49,311 nt of DNA from an uncultured Lachnospiraceae bacterium (GCA_947650155.1 CANSUS010000025.1:1-49311), one strand, 5' to 3'; positions 1-8,119 are shown, counted from the stretch's first letter. Numbers and translations are program-made. The notes: generated by a model not told the origin, from the sequence alone.

Positions 1-2
1 TC

Positions 3-80
3 GCAAAGGGTTGGGGTAAATTTGTGTCTGACCGCATTATTATTTGGCGCTTACGTAAATATGGAATGAAGGTGGTATAA
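3..80 (+). CDS. C-terminal end of a gene entering from the left edge
   Basis: An open frame runs from the window edge to a TAA at 78-80 and would encode about 25 residues ending in RLRKYGMKVV. The frame has plausible codon use and is followed closely by the next gene's ribosome binding site. I do not recognise the family from so short a tail. Frame 1 also stays open to a TGA at 67-69, so the choice of frame is not certain. Confidence 0.35.
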   Translation, partial: AKGWGKFVSDRIIIWRLRKYGMKVV

Positions 81-140
81 TCAAACGAATAAATCGGTGT
101 TTGAAAAAAGGAAGCAGAACAAGGAGATTTGAAGATAAAT

Positions 141-398
141 ATGCCGGAATTAACAGCTATGATGAATATTGGTAAAGAAATGGAAAAAAAGCTAATATCT
201 GTTGGTATTGAATCTTCCGAGAAACTAATTGAGGTAGGTGCAAAAGACGCATTTCTTAAGTTAAAGCAGAAATATCCAAATGTTTGTCTGGTACATTTAT
301 ATACATTAGAGGGTGCGATTCGTGATACAGAATATAACAGACTTTCCGAAGATACAAAAAAGGAATTGAAAGAATTTAGTGATTTTCTGAAAAAATAA
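141..398 (+). CDS. TfoX C-terminal domain protein
   Basis: This 85-residue protein matches the stand-alone TfoX C-terminal domain. It contains the helix-hairpin-helix-like segment MNIGKEMEKKLISVGI, the GAKDAFLKLKQKYP block and the hallmark CLVHLYTLEGAIRDTEYN, followed by the LSEDTKKELKEF tail. In Gammaproteobacteria TfoX/Sxy is a competence regulator, but the short Firmicutes versions have no proven role; DNA-related function is inferred. A TTG at 129 extends the frame, but it lies only 2 nt after the AAGGAG at 121-126, so ATG 141 is preferred although its spacing (14 nt) is long. It converges with the next gene across a hairpin. Confidence 0.8.
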   Translation: MPELTAMMNIGKEMEKKLISVGIESSEKLIEVGAKDAFLKLKQKYPNVCLVHLYTLEGAIRDTEYNRLSEDTKKELKEFSDFLKK

Positions 399-441
399 CA
401 GCAATGTAAATTCTAAATTTGTAGGGAAGGTGGAGAAAAGT

Positions 442-471
442 AGAGCGCATAGACTGGTTTCTATACGCTCT
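442..471. terminator. Hairpin between convergent genes
   Basis: AGAGCGCATAGA (442-453) pairs with TCTATACGCTCT (460-471), a 12-bp stem with one C/A mismatch and a 6-nt loop. It lies between two convergent genes, so a bidirectional terminator is the simplest reading. There is no strong T-run on either side. Confidence 0.5.
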
Positions 472-507
472 GACGCTGTGTTGCTTATTTTGTTGTAAGG
501 ATAGTGC

Positions 508-891
508 TTATATCTCTGACAAAAAAATTTCTTCCATTCCCATTAGTCTATATCGGGATGCCAATTCTTTTACACCTGACTTTATCTCATCTCGGCAAAA
601 ACCATGTTTCTGTAAAAATTCATCATTTTTGTCATTAAGATATAAATAAAACAGCAGTGCCACCTCTAAATTTGCCATATTGTTATCAGATGTAATATCA
701 TATATCTGATTTTCTGCTTCGTTTATGTTCCCATGATCAACCATATCCAATAATTTTTCTAGCGTGTCTTGGCTTTCTTTGTCCTCCAATAAATCTTTAA
801 TAGGATTGTCGGTATCAATGTTAAAAAGCAACTTCAATATAGCTCGTATCATTTCTTTTATCAGCCTTATTATATAATCCTGTTCAAACAC
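508..891 (-). CDS. DUF6483-like helical protein
   Basis: A 127-residue protein, predicted to be all-helical and soluble. It begins MFEQDYIIRLIKEMIRAILK, followed by NIDTDNPIKDLLEDKES, an acidic repeat-like helix pair and a C-terminal RYRLMGMEEIF. This N-terminus is, from memory, typical of the DUF6483 proteins of Lachnospiraceae, whose function is unknown. The length seems complete. Upstream, 44 bases separate it from a second minus-strand gene, so the two may be co-transcribed. Confidence 0.65.
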   Translation of the reverse strand: MFEQDYIIRLIKEMIRAILKLLFNIDTDNPIKDLLEDKESQDTLEKLLDMVDHGNINEAENQIYDITSDNNMANLEVALLFYLYLNDKNDEFLQKHGFCRDEIKSGVKELASRYRLMGMEEIFLSEI

Positions 892-935
892 ATAAATGCC
901 CCTTTCTGTATATAAATTCTATAATGCAGAAAGTT

Positions 936-1262
936 TCAATTATTCATTCTAACTTTTTGGGCTACAATGGTATCTGTTTTTGGTAATTTAATACGGTGTG
1001 CCAACAACCGCAAACAAGTTATAAATACTAAAAAATAAAACCATAAATTGAATATATTTTTACCTTTTTGTTTCTTCTGTATTGTAACTTTTGAAGATAC
1101 TTCCGTAATTTCTTCCTTGTTCTCATTTGCAACAATCAAAGCTTTCAACTCGCCAAATAAACCATAGCTTGGCATATAAGTATATGAATTTATCGGTATT
1201 GTTGCAAAAAGTGCAAAAAGAAGTAACAACCTCATTAGGCAATAGCTGTTTTTCTTTGCCAT
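936..1262 (-). CDS. Hypothetical membrane-anchored protein
   Basis: A 108-residue protein with an N-terminal signal-like hydrophobic stretch (residues 8-26, RLLLLFALFATIPI) after the basic MAKKNSY start, a polar middle and a second hydrophobic segment (about residues 70-88, FNLWFYFLVFITCLRLLA) followed by a basic tail. This predicts one or two membrane passes. I do not recognise a family. The region has few rare features and may be accessory DNA. It sits upstream of the DUF6483-like gene on the same strand. Confidence 0.55.
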   Translation of the reverse strand: MAKKNSYCLMRLLLLFALFATIPINSYTYMPSYGLFGELKALIVANENKEEITEVSSKVTIQKKQKGKNIFNLWFYFLVFITCLRLLAHRIKLPKTDTIVAQKVRMNN

Positions 1263-1555
1263 TTACATTCTCCGATCTGTATTTATATGGCTAATTCTAT
1301 CACATTCCTATTAAGTTTAGTATGAAATTTTCCTAAAACACAATTCTTCCTCCCTCCGTTTCGTTTTGCTTTGTTGTCTGTTATGCTGTCGGCTCTCGTT
1401 CTGCATCTCCCTCTCAAGGTTCTTTATGTTGCAGCTGATTATCCCGGCATGTGTTCCAGGTTGGAAAATGCCAGGTATTTTTTTAATTTCTTGTATTTAT
1501 TCGGATGGCCGTATATAATTATTTATAATCAAGTTTTGAGAAAGGATGAATGAAA
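1263..1555. other. Gene-poor stretch, possible remnant
   Basis: No confident gene lies here. A plus-strand frame from TTG 1371 to 1553 has a hydrophobic start but no ribosome binding site. On the minus strand the same bases give a charged, coding-like stretch (NLEREMQNESRQHNRQQSK) with a stop upstream and no start, which may be the tail of a decayed mobilisation-type gene. Neither reading is strong. Confidence 0.3.
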
Positions 1556-1729
1556 ATGTTAGAGTATATTTCTGCCCCGGAGGCGGCTGAGAAATGGGGC
1601 ATTTCAGAGAGACGGGTACAAAAACTATGTGAGGAAAACCGCATACCGGGTGTAGCAAAATTCAGTCGTATGTGGCTGATACCAAAGGACGCGGAAAAGC
1701 CGACTGATAAACGGAAAAGACAAAGTTAA
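1556..1729 (+). CDS. Small helix-turn-helix DNA-binding protein (excisionase-like)
   Basis: A 57-residue protein starts at ATG 1556, ten bases after an AAAGG motif. Residues 5-45 form a MerR/excisionase-type winged helix: ISAPEAAEKWGISERRVQKL, then CEENRIPGVAKFSRMWLIPK, with a basic tail (KPTDKRKRQS). Proteins of this size and pattern are common in Clostridia, often near integrative elements, where they act as small regulators or recombination directionality factors. No integrase is visible nearby, so the role here is open. It lies just upstream of the AraC regulator. Confidence 0.75.
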   Translation: MLEYISAPEAAEKWGISERRVQKLCEENRIPGVAKFSRMWLIPKDAEKPTDKRKRQS

Positions 1730-1813
1730 AACGGAAGGTATCTTTATGGGAACTTGGATCAATGATTGAACAGCCGCCTCTCTTTTTTGTGCAAGGATAG
1801 AGAGGAAAAGTTT

Positions 1814-1831
1814 TAGGATAAGTCCTATAAT
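1814..1831 (+). promoter_or_regulatory. Probable -10 region and small dyad ahead of the AraC gene
   Basis: A consensus TATAAT lies at 1826-1831, 57 bases before the AraC start. It overlaps the dyad TAGGA (1814-1818) / TCCTA (1823-1827), which could be an operator. No clear -35 hexamer at standard spacing was found. Confidence 0.35.
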
Positions 1832-1887
1832 AATAAAGGCAGATTTATGTTTATAAAGTAAAACATATGCAGAAAAGGAGGTAGCTC

Positions 1888-2775
1888 ATGGAATGGGTTG
1901 AAAGATTAAACCAAAGCATGAATTATATTGAAGAGCACTTGACAGGAGAAATTGACTATGAACAGCTTGGGAAGATTGCCTGCTGCTCCACCTATCACTA
2001 TCAGAGGATGTTTACTTATATGGCGGGTATCACTCTGGCAGAGTATATCCGAAGAAGAAAAATGTCGTTAGCGGCGGTAGACTTGCAGAGTGGAGATGAA
2101 CGGATTATTGACATTGCAGAAAAGTACGGCTACCGTTCCCCGACCGCATTTAACAGAGCATTTCAGTCCTTTCATGGGATAGCCCCTTCATCTGTTAAAA
2201 CTGCAGGCGTATCTGTGAAATCTTTTTCTCCCATTGTATTTAGAATTGCTGTGAAAGGAGCGACAGAAATGAATTATAGAATTGAAACAAAAGAAGCATT
2301 CCACATCATTGGTGTATCTGCACCGCTTGATAAGGAAATCGAAAATAACTTTATGGTTGTGCCTGAAATGTGGCAGAAGGCGTCTGTAAACGGAACCATA
2401 CAGAAACTGGCAGGAATGATGGATACGCCGCCAATGGGACTCTTGGGCGTGAGTGTCTGCAATGATGAAGAACAATGGAAATATTTTATTGCCGTTTCCA
2501 GTACAAAAACAAGCGGTGAGTTTGAAGAATATACTGTTCCTGCGTCCACCTGGGCAATTTTTTCCGGAGCGGGTACAAACCAGTCAATACAGGAATTGGA
2601 GCAGCGAATTATAACAGAGTGGCTTCCGACCTCTGGATATGAATACGCCAACGCTCCCGATATTGAGGTTTACTTAAATCCAGATCCACAGAATGCACAA
2701 TATGAGGTATGGATACCCGTAACAAACAAACGCTGCCACGCTCCGGAGTCAGCTTATTGCAAGAATAAGGCATAG
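1888..2775 (+). CDS. AraC-family regulator with GyrI-like effector domain
   Basis: A 295-residue transcription regulator. Residues 1-105 are an AraC/XylS double helix-turn-helix: the first helix pair around YEQLGKIACCSTYHYQRMF, the second around IIDIAEKYGYRSPTAFNRAF with the FHGIAPSSV ending. Residues about 125-285 form a GyrI-like effector-binding domain, with EIENNFMVVPEMWQK and the EYTVPASTWAIFSG strand, as in Rob and similar small-molecule-responsive activators. The ATG follows AAAAGGAGG at 1874-1882. The downstream hypothetical gene begins 11 bases after the stop and is likely co-transcribed. Confidence 0.92.
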   Translation: MEWVERLNQSMNYIEEHLTGEIDYEQLGKIACCSTYHYQRMFTYMAGITLAEYIRRRKMSLAAVDLQSGDERIIDIAEKYGYRSPTAFNRAFQSFHGIAPSSVKTAGVSVKSFSPIVFRIAVKGATEMNYRIETKEAFHIIGVSAPLDKEIENNFMVVPEMWQKASVNGTIQKLAGMMDTPPMGLLGVSVCNDEEQWKYFIAVSSTKTSGEFEEYTVPASTWAIFSGAGTNQSIQELEQRIITEWLPTSGYEYANAPDIEVYLNPDPQNAQYEVWIPVTNKRCHAPESAYCKNKA

Positions 2776-2786
2776 CGGAGGGACTT

Positions 2787-3266
2787 ATGGACGAGAAATT
2801 TTATGTCTTTATGGAAACAGTTGATGAGCGTTTCCGCAGCTTTATAAGCGAAATCAACGAGTATTTGACGGAAAACGGCTGTAAATGTGATATCAAATCA
2901 CAAAAAAGCGGCTATGTTGTGTCTTATGTGTCAAACAGCAGCAAAAGAACTTTGGCAGCATTTATATCTCGAAAAACAGGGATGAAGCTCCGCATTTATC
3001 CCGAACATATACAAGAATATCAAAACTTTCTTGATACGCTGCCCGAAAAGGTAAAAAAAGAAATCAAGAAAGCGTCCATCTGCAAACGGCTTATCAATCC
3101 CAATGACTGTAATCCGAAATGCATAATGGGATATACTTTTGTGTTGGATGGCGAGCAGTACCAGAAATGCCGTTACATGGCGTTTCAGCCTACATTGAGT
3201 GAGGAAAACAATCCGTACATAAAGCAGTTTTTAGAGAAAGAATTGTGGGCAGGCACAGAGGGTTGA
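2787..3266 (+). CDS. Conserved hypothetical protein with C-terminal cysteine cluster
   Basis: A 159-residue soluble protein of no assigned function. The first hundred residues are a mixed alpha/beta region (KSGYVVSYVSNSSKRTLAAF). The last third holds a cysteine-rich block: ASICKRLINPNDCNPKCIMG, then VLDGEQYQKCRYMAF. The four cysteines at C-x9-C-x3-C and a later QKC could bind a metal, which is inference. The start follows GGAGG, and the gene is tightly coupled to the AraC regulator before it, so it may be part of that regulator's response. Confidence 0.7.
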   Translation: MDEKFYVFMETVDERFRSFISEINEYLTENGCKCDIKSQKSGYVVSYVSNSSKRTLAAFISRKTGMKLRIYPEHIQEYQNFLDTLPEKVKKEIKKASICKRLINPNDCNPKCIMGYTFVLDGEQYQKCRYMAFQPTLSEENNPYIKQFLEKELWAGTEG

Positions 3267-3339
3267 CAGGCTGTTATTAAAAATTGTCAATATCGCAATT
3301 ACATATGACTAAGTTTCAAGGGAAACCGAGGGAAAAATA

Positions 3340-4221
3340 ATGGAAAAACTTTTGATTATTGACGGCAGTAACTTATTATTTCAAATGTTTTTTGGCATGC
3401 CTGCAAGAATAGTAAATCATCAGGGAAAAGCGATTCAGGGCGCACTCGGTTTTGTTGGAGCTGTATTAAAAATTATCCGTAAAGTGGAACCGTCACATAT
3501 CATTGCAGTGTTTGACGGAGAACATGAAAACGAGCGGCGTGAACTGGATTCAGAATATAAGGCCAACAGAATTGATTATAGTGCAGTATGCGAGGAAGAA
3601 AATCCGTTTTCACAATTACAGGATATATATGATGCGTTGGATTATCTTGAAATCAAACGTATAGAAACTACCGATTGTGAAGCGGATGATATGATTGCCG
3701 GCTATGCTTTATCAATGGGCCGGCAAATGGAAGTTATTATTTCATCATTTGACAGCGATTTTTTTCAACTAATTACAGACAAGGTATCTGTACTCAGGTA
3801 TCGCGGCGAAAAAACCATGATTTGCACACCCGAATATTTGATAGAGAGATTTGGTATTTTGCCTGAACAATATGCGGAATATAAATCACTGACAGGTGAT
3901 GCGGCGGACAATATAAAGGGAGCGGAAAAGGTTGGTCCTAAGACAGCCGCCATGTTGCTTAAGGAGTTCGGAACGCTTGAAAATATTATAGCGAATGCGG
4001 CAGATATCAGAAAATTGTCTGTAAAGGAATCCATTATAAGAAATGCCGAGAAACTTAGATTAAATTACATGATGATTAAACTGGGCGATTACAAACGGCT
4101 GCCATACAGTAAACAGGAACTGGAATACAGGTATGAAGGAATTACAACAAATGAAGTTTTAAAAGGTATAGGATTACGGCAGGAAGATGACGGTAGTAAT
4201 GGGAATAAATATAAGATATGA
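3340..4221 (+). CDS. Stand-alone 5'-3' exonuclease (DNA polymerase I N-terminal-like, PIN/FEN)
   Basis: A 293-residue 5' nuclease without a polymerase domain. Residues 1-170 form the PIN-like catalytic core with acidic metal ligands at D8 (IIDGSN), D59 (VFDG), E114/D116/D117 (CEADD) and D138/D140 (SFDSDFFQ). Residues 185-215 carry the helix-3-turn-helix DNA-binding motif TGDAADNIKGAEKVGPKTAA. This is the layout of the Pol I 5' domain and of phage T5-type flap nucleases, acting on flaps or RNA primers. All key acids are present, so it should be active. Its last 23 bases overlap a decayed GNAT gene. Confidence 0.88.
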   Translation: MEKLLIIDGSNLLFQMFFGMPARIVNHQGKAIQGALGFVGAVLKIIRKVEPSHIIAVFDGEHENERRELDSEYKANRIDYSAVCEEENPFSQLQDIYDALDYLEIKRIETTDCEADDMIAGYALSMGRQMEVIISSFDSDFFQLITDKVSVLRYRGEKTMICTPEYLIERFGILPEQYAEYKSLTGDAADNIKGAEKVGPKTAAMLLKEFGTLENIIANAADIRKLSVKESIIRNAEKLRLNYMMIKLGDYKRLPYSKQELEYRYEGITTNEVLKGIGLRQEDDGSNGNKYKI

Positions 4222-4386
4222 ATTAGCAAAAACAGAAGATTTACAGGCAGTGTACGATGTGGTGCAGCATACAATAAAGACAATATATCCCCAATATGAT
4301 CCGCTGGAGGCAACGGATATGGGGCGGCCATTGATGAAAAATATGGTTTTATAAAAGCGGAAGATGAAATGGAACTGGTACAGTAA
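4199..4386 (+). pseudogene. GNAT acetyltransferase remnant with internal deletion
   Basis: From ATG 4199 the frame reads MGINIRYELAKTEDLQAVYD and further, the usual N-terminus of a GNAT acetyltransferase, until about base 4318. It then breaks. In another frame the bases from about 4324 to the TAA at 4384-4386 encode AAIDEKYGFIKAEDEMELVQ, the usual C-terminus of the same kind of protein. The central acetyl-CoA binding core (roughly 100 codons) is missing. The remnant overlaps the end of the nuclease gene, suggesting translational coupling before the loss. Confidence 0.75.
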
Positions 4387-4397
4387 GGTTTAATAAT

Positions 4398-4952
4398 TTA
4401 TTTACAGAAATTCTTTGTTTTTTGCATTACATCATTCAAAATCTCAAGGTTTTTCAATGTATCGCCGCATTCGAGGGAATGATTGCATCCCTCGTATACG
4501 GTCAGCGGAATATGATTTTTATCTGACAGCCGGATGACCTCATCGATATCGCTCCACGGATCAGCTGTCCCGATAAATCCAATAGCATGATTCGGTGTAA
4601 AGAGATACGTCTGTGCCAGAGGTGTATACAGAATATGCCTTGCATTTTTTATTTCATATTTCTGTGCATAGGATGCCGCAATGATGGTTCCAATACTTTT
4701 TGAAATAAAAAGCACATCGCTATATTTGCACCAGGAGATGTCTGCGAGCGCAGACTCAGCCTGTAAAAACAGCGTTTCATATGCTTCTTTTATTTTTTTA
4801 TCATTACCTCGGATATTTCCGGCTTTATATGTGTAGCTTACATTTATATAATTTTCATATCCCAGTTCAAAGGCGATATCCCTACTGTAATATAGAAGAG
4901 GTTTATCGCAATGGTATCCTATTCCTGGAAAGTAAACAGCTATTTTTGACAT
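4398..4952 (-). CDS. Small alpha/beta-hydrolase-like protein
   Basis: A 184-residue protein beginning MSKIAVYFPGIGYHCDKPL. It has the alpha/beta-hydrolase landmarks in order: an early oxyanion-type FPGIGY, a nucleophile elbow FISKSIGT (serine near residue 86, with serine replacing the usual first glycine of GxSxG), an acid in GTADPW and a late histidine in CNHSLE. The substrate is unknown. The start follows AGAGGA. It is convergent with the upstream nuclease/GNAT remnant. Confidence 0.72.
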   Translation of the reverse strand: MSKIAVYFPGIGYHCDKPLLYYSRDIAFELGYENYINVSYTYKAGNIRGNDKKIKEAYETLFLQAESALADISWCKYSDVLFISKSIGTIIAASYAQKYEIKNARHILYTPLAQTYLFTPNHAIGFIGTADPWSDIDEVIRLSDKNHIPLTVYEGCNHSLECGDTLKNLEILNDVMQKTKNFCK

Positions 4953-4984
4953 GGTATGTCCTCTCGATCATTGTTATATTAGCA

Positions 4985-5292
4985 TTATTTTTTAAGCTGC
5001 AAACCATCTTTAAAGGCTTCTCCTACTCTTTCCCCTACTTTATAATAGCCGTGTTTGTAAGGGTCAAAAGCAATCGCCTTTACTATTTCAGATTTGCTGG
5101 CAGTAAGACCGCTGTTCTCAAATTTGTTTGAAATTCTGTTGCCCGACTCAATGCCAAATAGTCCGCTTCAATTACATGGGCGGCATCGGGAAGATGCCTT
5201 CTGTTATACTGAGTTTCTTTCTCATTGTAATTACTCCATTCTTGTATAGGATTGACAAAACGTATGTCTGTATATAAAATTGTAACGAGTAA
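4985..5292 (-). pseudogene. Frameshifted remnant of an unidentified gene
   Basis: The minus strand holds two coding-like segments that join by a frameshift near 5095-5115. The upstream part reads TDIRFVNPIQEWSNYN, then NRRHLPDAAHVIEADYLALS; the downstream part reads KSEIVKAIAFDPYKHGYYKV and ends GEAFKDGLQLKK at a TAA at 4985-4987. No start codon with a ribosome binding site is seen. I do not recognise the family. Together with the rest of 4953-5548 this is decayed accessory DNA. Confidence 0.45.
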
Positions 5293-5331
5293 TTAAAAAA
5301 ATACAAGTACTATCTTAAAGGAAAGTGTAAA

Positions 5332-5451
5332 GTGATAAAGAATTATATCAAAGAAGCAAATTTTGAAGATACAGGATTCAGCTATACAATGTCACTTTTC
5401 CTGATGGATGTTTTAGACCAGTTGTGTGTTTGGGGTGAAAAAAATAGATAA
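5332..5451 (+). CDS. Possible small ORF (39 residues)
   Basis: A GTG at 5332, about ten bases after AAAGG, opens a frame encoding MIKNYIKEANFEDTGFSYTM and ending DQLCVWGEKNR. It is mildly amphipathic with no known family. It could be a remnant of a longer gene in this decayed stretch. The rest of 5293-5548 shows no other gene. Confidence 0.25.
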   Translation: MIKNYIKEANFEDTGFSYTMSLFLMDVLDQLCVWGEKNR

Positions 5452-5548
5452 TTTTTCTGTTTCAATTTTCAAATTAAGAAAATTTTATGTCATCAGGGCG
5501 TTCTGAAGTGTCTAAGAGCAGATTGGAATTATTTGGAGGAGTAAGGAA

Positions 5549-6238
5549 ATGAAGGAATCCTTAAAGATTGTAAAAAAGGACATTGCTATCATATTATCCA
5601 TTAGCTTTGTATCAGCGATATTGTATATTGCTTTAGAAGGAATGATAATGGATTATGGTCATGACTTATCACATTCTTTGATATTGAGATTTTTGCCGGT
5701 TTTTTTAATACAGTTTGGAATGTCCTGTCTGGGCACATTGATTGTATTGTTGAAAAATAAAGAAAAACTCTCAGAACATGGATTGGTTCGGGAAAATATT
5801 TTGCAATCGCTGATCGGCTGTCTTCTGGCGGCCGTTCCAACGGTAGTTTTTCTCTTTGCCACAAATGATATTCATGGCTTTTTACCATTTCAGGGTATGT
5901 TTTTGACAAAAGATATATTAAATGCTCCAATTCCTTTTAATGTGGCGGGCTATCTTGTGATAGCTTTAACATGGGGAATAGGAGAAGGATTATTTTATGT
6001 AGTTTTGGCAGATAAAATCAATACATTATGTAAACCCGGCAAAATTTGGAATACGGGAGCTTTTGTTTGTGCAATGATAGCTATTGCCATTCATGGAATG
6101 ATTGGATTTGATATCATTACTTTATTGGAAGCTTTGGCGACATTCATCCTTATGTATGGATCTTTAGTAATCAGAGAAAGAACAGGAAATGCATGGGGAA
6201 ATATATTGATATTCTTTATAATTTGGAATGCTTTATAA
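5549..6238 (+). CDS. CPBP-like multi-pass membrane protein
   Basis: A 229-residue integral membrane protein with about six to seven hydrophobic segments. The C-terminal half resembles the CPBP/Abi family of intramembrane proteases: WGIGEGLFYVVLADKI at the position of the EExxxR motif, a histidine in IAIHGMIGF, and TGNAWGNILIFFIIWN at the last motif. The first motif is degenerate (EG in place of EE, no arginine), so proteolytic activity is doubtful. A clear GGAGGAG precedes the ATG. The role is unknown; family members often act in bacteriocin immunity or signalling. Confidence 0.65.
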   Translation: MKESLKIVKKDIAIILSISFVSAILYIALEGMIMDYGHDLSHSLILRFLPVFLIQFGMSCLGTLIVLLKNKEKLSEHGLVRENILQSLIGCLLAAVPTVVFLFATNDIHGFLPFQGMFLTKDILNAPIPFNVAGYLVIALTWGIGEGLFYVVLADKINTLCKPGKIWNTGAFVCAMIAIAIHGMIGFDIITLLEALATFILMYGSLVIRERTGNAWGNILIFFIIWNAL

Positions 6239-6316
6239 AGGTTCCTTGATAACATAGAAACCTGTTTACAAAAGGAATATAAAAATTTAGTTTATCGGGG
6301 AAATGGAGATTAAAAA

Positions 6317-6847
6317 ATGATTTGTAAAATAAGAAAATGGGAGTTATCGGATGCGGCGGATTTAGCGGCAGCTCTTTCCAATAAAAAAATACTGGATAAC
6401 CTTCGGGACGGATTGCCATATCCGTATACAGAGCAGGATGGAGCAGACTATATTTCTGCCATGCTTTCCGCGGATGAAGAGGATACGTTTGCATTTGCTG
6501 TTACAGCAGACGACAAAGTGATTGGCAGCATCGGAGTTTTTCGTCAGGGAAACATACACAGGCAGACTGCTGAATTAGGGTATTATATTGCAGAAGAATA
6601 CTGGGGCAGGGGAATTATGACGGAAGCTGTCAGACAAACCTGTAAACATGTTTTTGAAAAGAGCGATATAATCCGCATTTATGCAGAGCCGTTTGCGAAT
6701 AATACCGCCTCCTGCCGGGTGCTTGAAAAAGCGGGATTTCAGTATGAAGGTACGTTGAGAAGCAATGCTGTTAAGAATGGTAAAGTGGTTGATATGAAAA
6801 TGTATTCTATTCTGTCATCTGACCATTCCTATATTATAATGCAGTAA
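6317..6847 (+). CDS. GNAT acetyltransferase, RimJ/RimL type
   Basis: A 176-residue acetyltransferase. The N-terminus (IRKWELSDAADLAAALSNKK) and the SIGVFRQGNIHRQTAELGYY strand are typical of the RimJ/RimL branch. The acetyl-CoA pyrophosphate loop is EEYWGRGIMTEAV (residues 93-105), and the C-terminal FANNTASCRVLEKAGFQYEG is the usual beta-bulge and helix. Such enzymes acetylate N-termini or small amines; the substrate is not deducible. Its end overlaps the end of the convergent YcaQ-like gene by 14 bases. Confidence 0.88.
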   Translation: MICKIRKWELSDAADLAAALSNKKILDNLRDGLPYPYTEQDGADYISAMLSADEEDTFAFAVTADDKVIGSIGVFRQGNIHRQTAELGYYIAEEYWGRGIMTEAVRQTCKHVFEKSDIIRIYAEPFANNTASCRVLEKAGFQYEGTLRSNAVKNGKVVDMKMYSILSSDHSYIIMQ

Positions 6848-8027
6848 TTTTTTTCATATTATCGGCGGAATTGCCGGTTTGAAGAAAATCTGCAAAACGA
6901 ACGATTTCTTTTTCAATCGTTTCTAACATCTTGTGATTCGGTTCTGTGTCCGGTTCCCACCACCAGTTCTTTATCACAAATTTTTTAACTTGCTGAACGG
7001 GTTCTGCCTCGAATCTTGCCACAAATTTTCCATTATATAATACAGGCAGAACATAGTAACCGAATTTTCTTTTGACAACCGGGGTATATACTTCCCAGCG
7101 GTATGCGAAGCCGAACAGCGTTTCCAGCATTGTCCTGTCCCACATCATATTATCCAACGGGGCAAGAAACCTTGCATAGCTGTCTGTTGCAGGAACTTTC
7201 TTATATTCTTCAAAATTTGATGAAGTATAAAAAGGCTCGTTGATTCCTTCCACTTGTATTTTTTCTACTTTGTTTTTTTCAACCAGAGTTTGAAGCGTGG
7301 AAGTACGGATTTCATTATCACTTACAAAACGTCCCTGCCATGCTCCGCCTGATTTATTCCATAAAAAGCCGATGCACTGTATTCTCCTCTCAATATACCA
7401 TTCCAGAAATTCTTCCACAGTCATTTCCGGGTCGCAGGAAAGATTTTCGCTGCCGATTACCCGGTTTGTCAGGTCAAAATATTTCTGTGTTCCGCGTTTG
7501 TCAGCTACAGAGAGCTCTCCGGTGTTAAATAAATAGTCTAACGCAGCGCTCGATAGTTTTTTATGTCCCCAGCGGCTTTCCCGTACTTCTCCGATTGTAA
7601 TGTCTTTTGTGCTTGTTTTGCCGTGCTTATCTACAAAATCCCGAACGTCGTCTAATATCCCGAATATTCCCATCTGGTTACGATGTTCCAGAGTAGGAAC
7701 TGCATATTTATGATACTCATTACGCACAAATTGAAGGCGGGCAAAATCCCTGGTGTTATAAATACACATTTCTTTGTCAAATCCATCGATCAATTTATGC
7801 TCCTCGTATAACAGATTGTAAAGAACAGATTCTCTGTAATCCCTTACCCTTGCCTGTAACACTAAATCGGCATTCCTTGCCGTAACATGCAAAGGATCGT
7901 ATTGAATGCTGTGTATTCGCTGCATAATTTTTTCAACGCCCTGCTTTCCGTACAATGCTTCTGCGCCGTCAAGATTGTGATATCGGCATAACATATGCCT
8001 TGCCTCTTCTTTGGAATACAATTTCAT
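6834..8027 (-). CDS. YcaQ/AlkZ-like winged-helix DNA glycosylase
   Basis: A 397-residue protein of the HTH_42 family (YcaQ/AlkZ), monofunctional DNA glycosylases that unhook interstrand crosslinks or remove bulky alkyl lesions. The family's catalytic Q-x-D motif is present as IQYDPL (Q42, D44). Further hallmarks are the winged-helix region around ESRWGHKKLSSAALDYLF, the RFLAPLDNMMWDR block and KFGYYVLPVLYNGKFVARFE. ATG 8027 is chosen over 8039 because GGGAGCAGCA then acts as the ribosome binding site, exactly as in the structured leader seen ahead of several other genes here. Length matches the family. Confidence 0.85.
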   Translation of the reverse strand: MKLYSKEEARHMLCRYHNLDGAEALYGKQGVEKIMQRIHSIQYDPLHVTARNADLVLQARVRDYRESVLYNLLYEEHKLIDGFDKEMCIYNTRDFARLQFVRNEYHKYAVPTLEHRNQMGIFGILDDVRDFVDKHGKTSTKDITIGEVRESRWGHKKLSSAALDYLFNTGELSVADKRGTQKYFDLTNRVIGSENLSCDPEMTVEEFLEWYIERRIQCIGFLWNKSGGAWQGRFVSDNEIRTSTLQTLVEKNKVEKIQVEGINEPFYTSSNFEEYKKVPATDSYARFLAPLDNMMWDRTMLETLFGFAYRWEVYTPVVKRKFGYYVLPVLYNGKFVARFEAEPVQQVKKFVIKNWWWEPDTEPNHKMLETIEKEIVRFADFLQTGNSADNMKKITAL

Positions 8028-8057
8028 TGCTGCTCCCATCTGTCCATTATGGCGGAC
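8028..8057 (-). promoter_or_regulatory. Structured leader copy ahead of the YcaQ-like gene
   Basis: On the minus strand GTCC (8057-8054) and GGAC (8045-8042) can pair around an 8-nt loop, followed by AGATGGGAGCAGCA and the ATG at 8027. The 14-nt spacing from stem to start and the AGATGGGAGCA core match the leaders at 18067, 23356 and 24048. The stem here is the weakest of the four. Confidence 0.5.
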
Positions 8058-8091
8058 GAAATTTTTCTTCTTTTTTATAAATATAGCAGAT

Positions 8092-8119
8092 AAACTATGA
8101 CACCATTATGTCACAGTTT
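8092..8119. promoter_or_regulatory. Inverted repeat in a divergent intergenic region
   Basis: AAACTATGACA (8092-8102) is mirrored by TGTCACAGTTT (8109-8119), 11-bp arms with one mismatch around a 6-bp centre. It lies between the divergent YcaQ-like and YdeI-like genes, so an operator is more likely than a terminator; no T-run follows. A TATACT -10 candidate sits near 8190 for the plus-strand gene. Confidence 0.45.

Noticed and set aside
1371-1553. Plus-strand frame of 60 residues with a hydrophobic start
   Set aside because: It lacks a ribosome binding site, and the other strand of the same bases looks at least as coding-like. I left it as an uncertain stretch.
2188-2651. Two overlapping minus-strand frames of 95 and 125 residues
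   Set aside because: Both lie wholly antisense to the AraC gene, lack ribosome binding sites and give Cys/His/Phe-rich text typical of a shadow frame.
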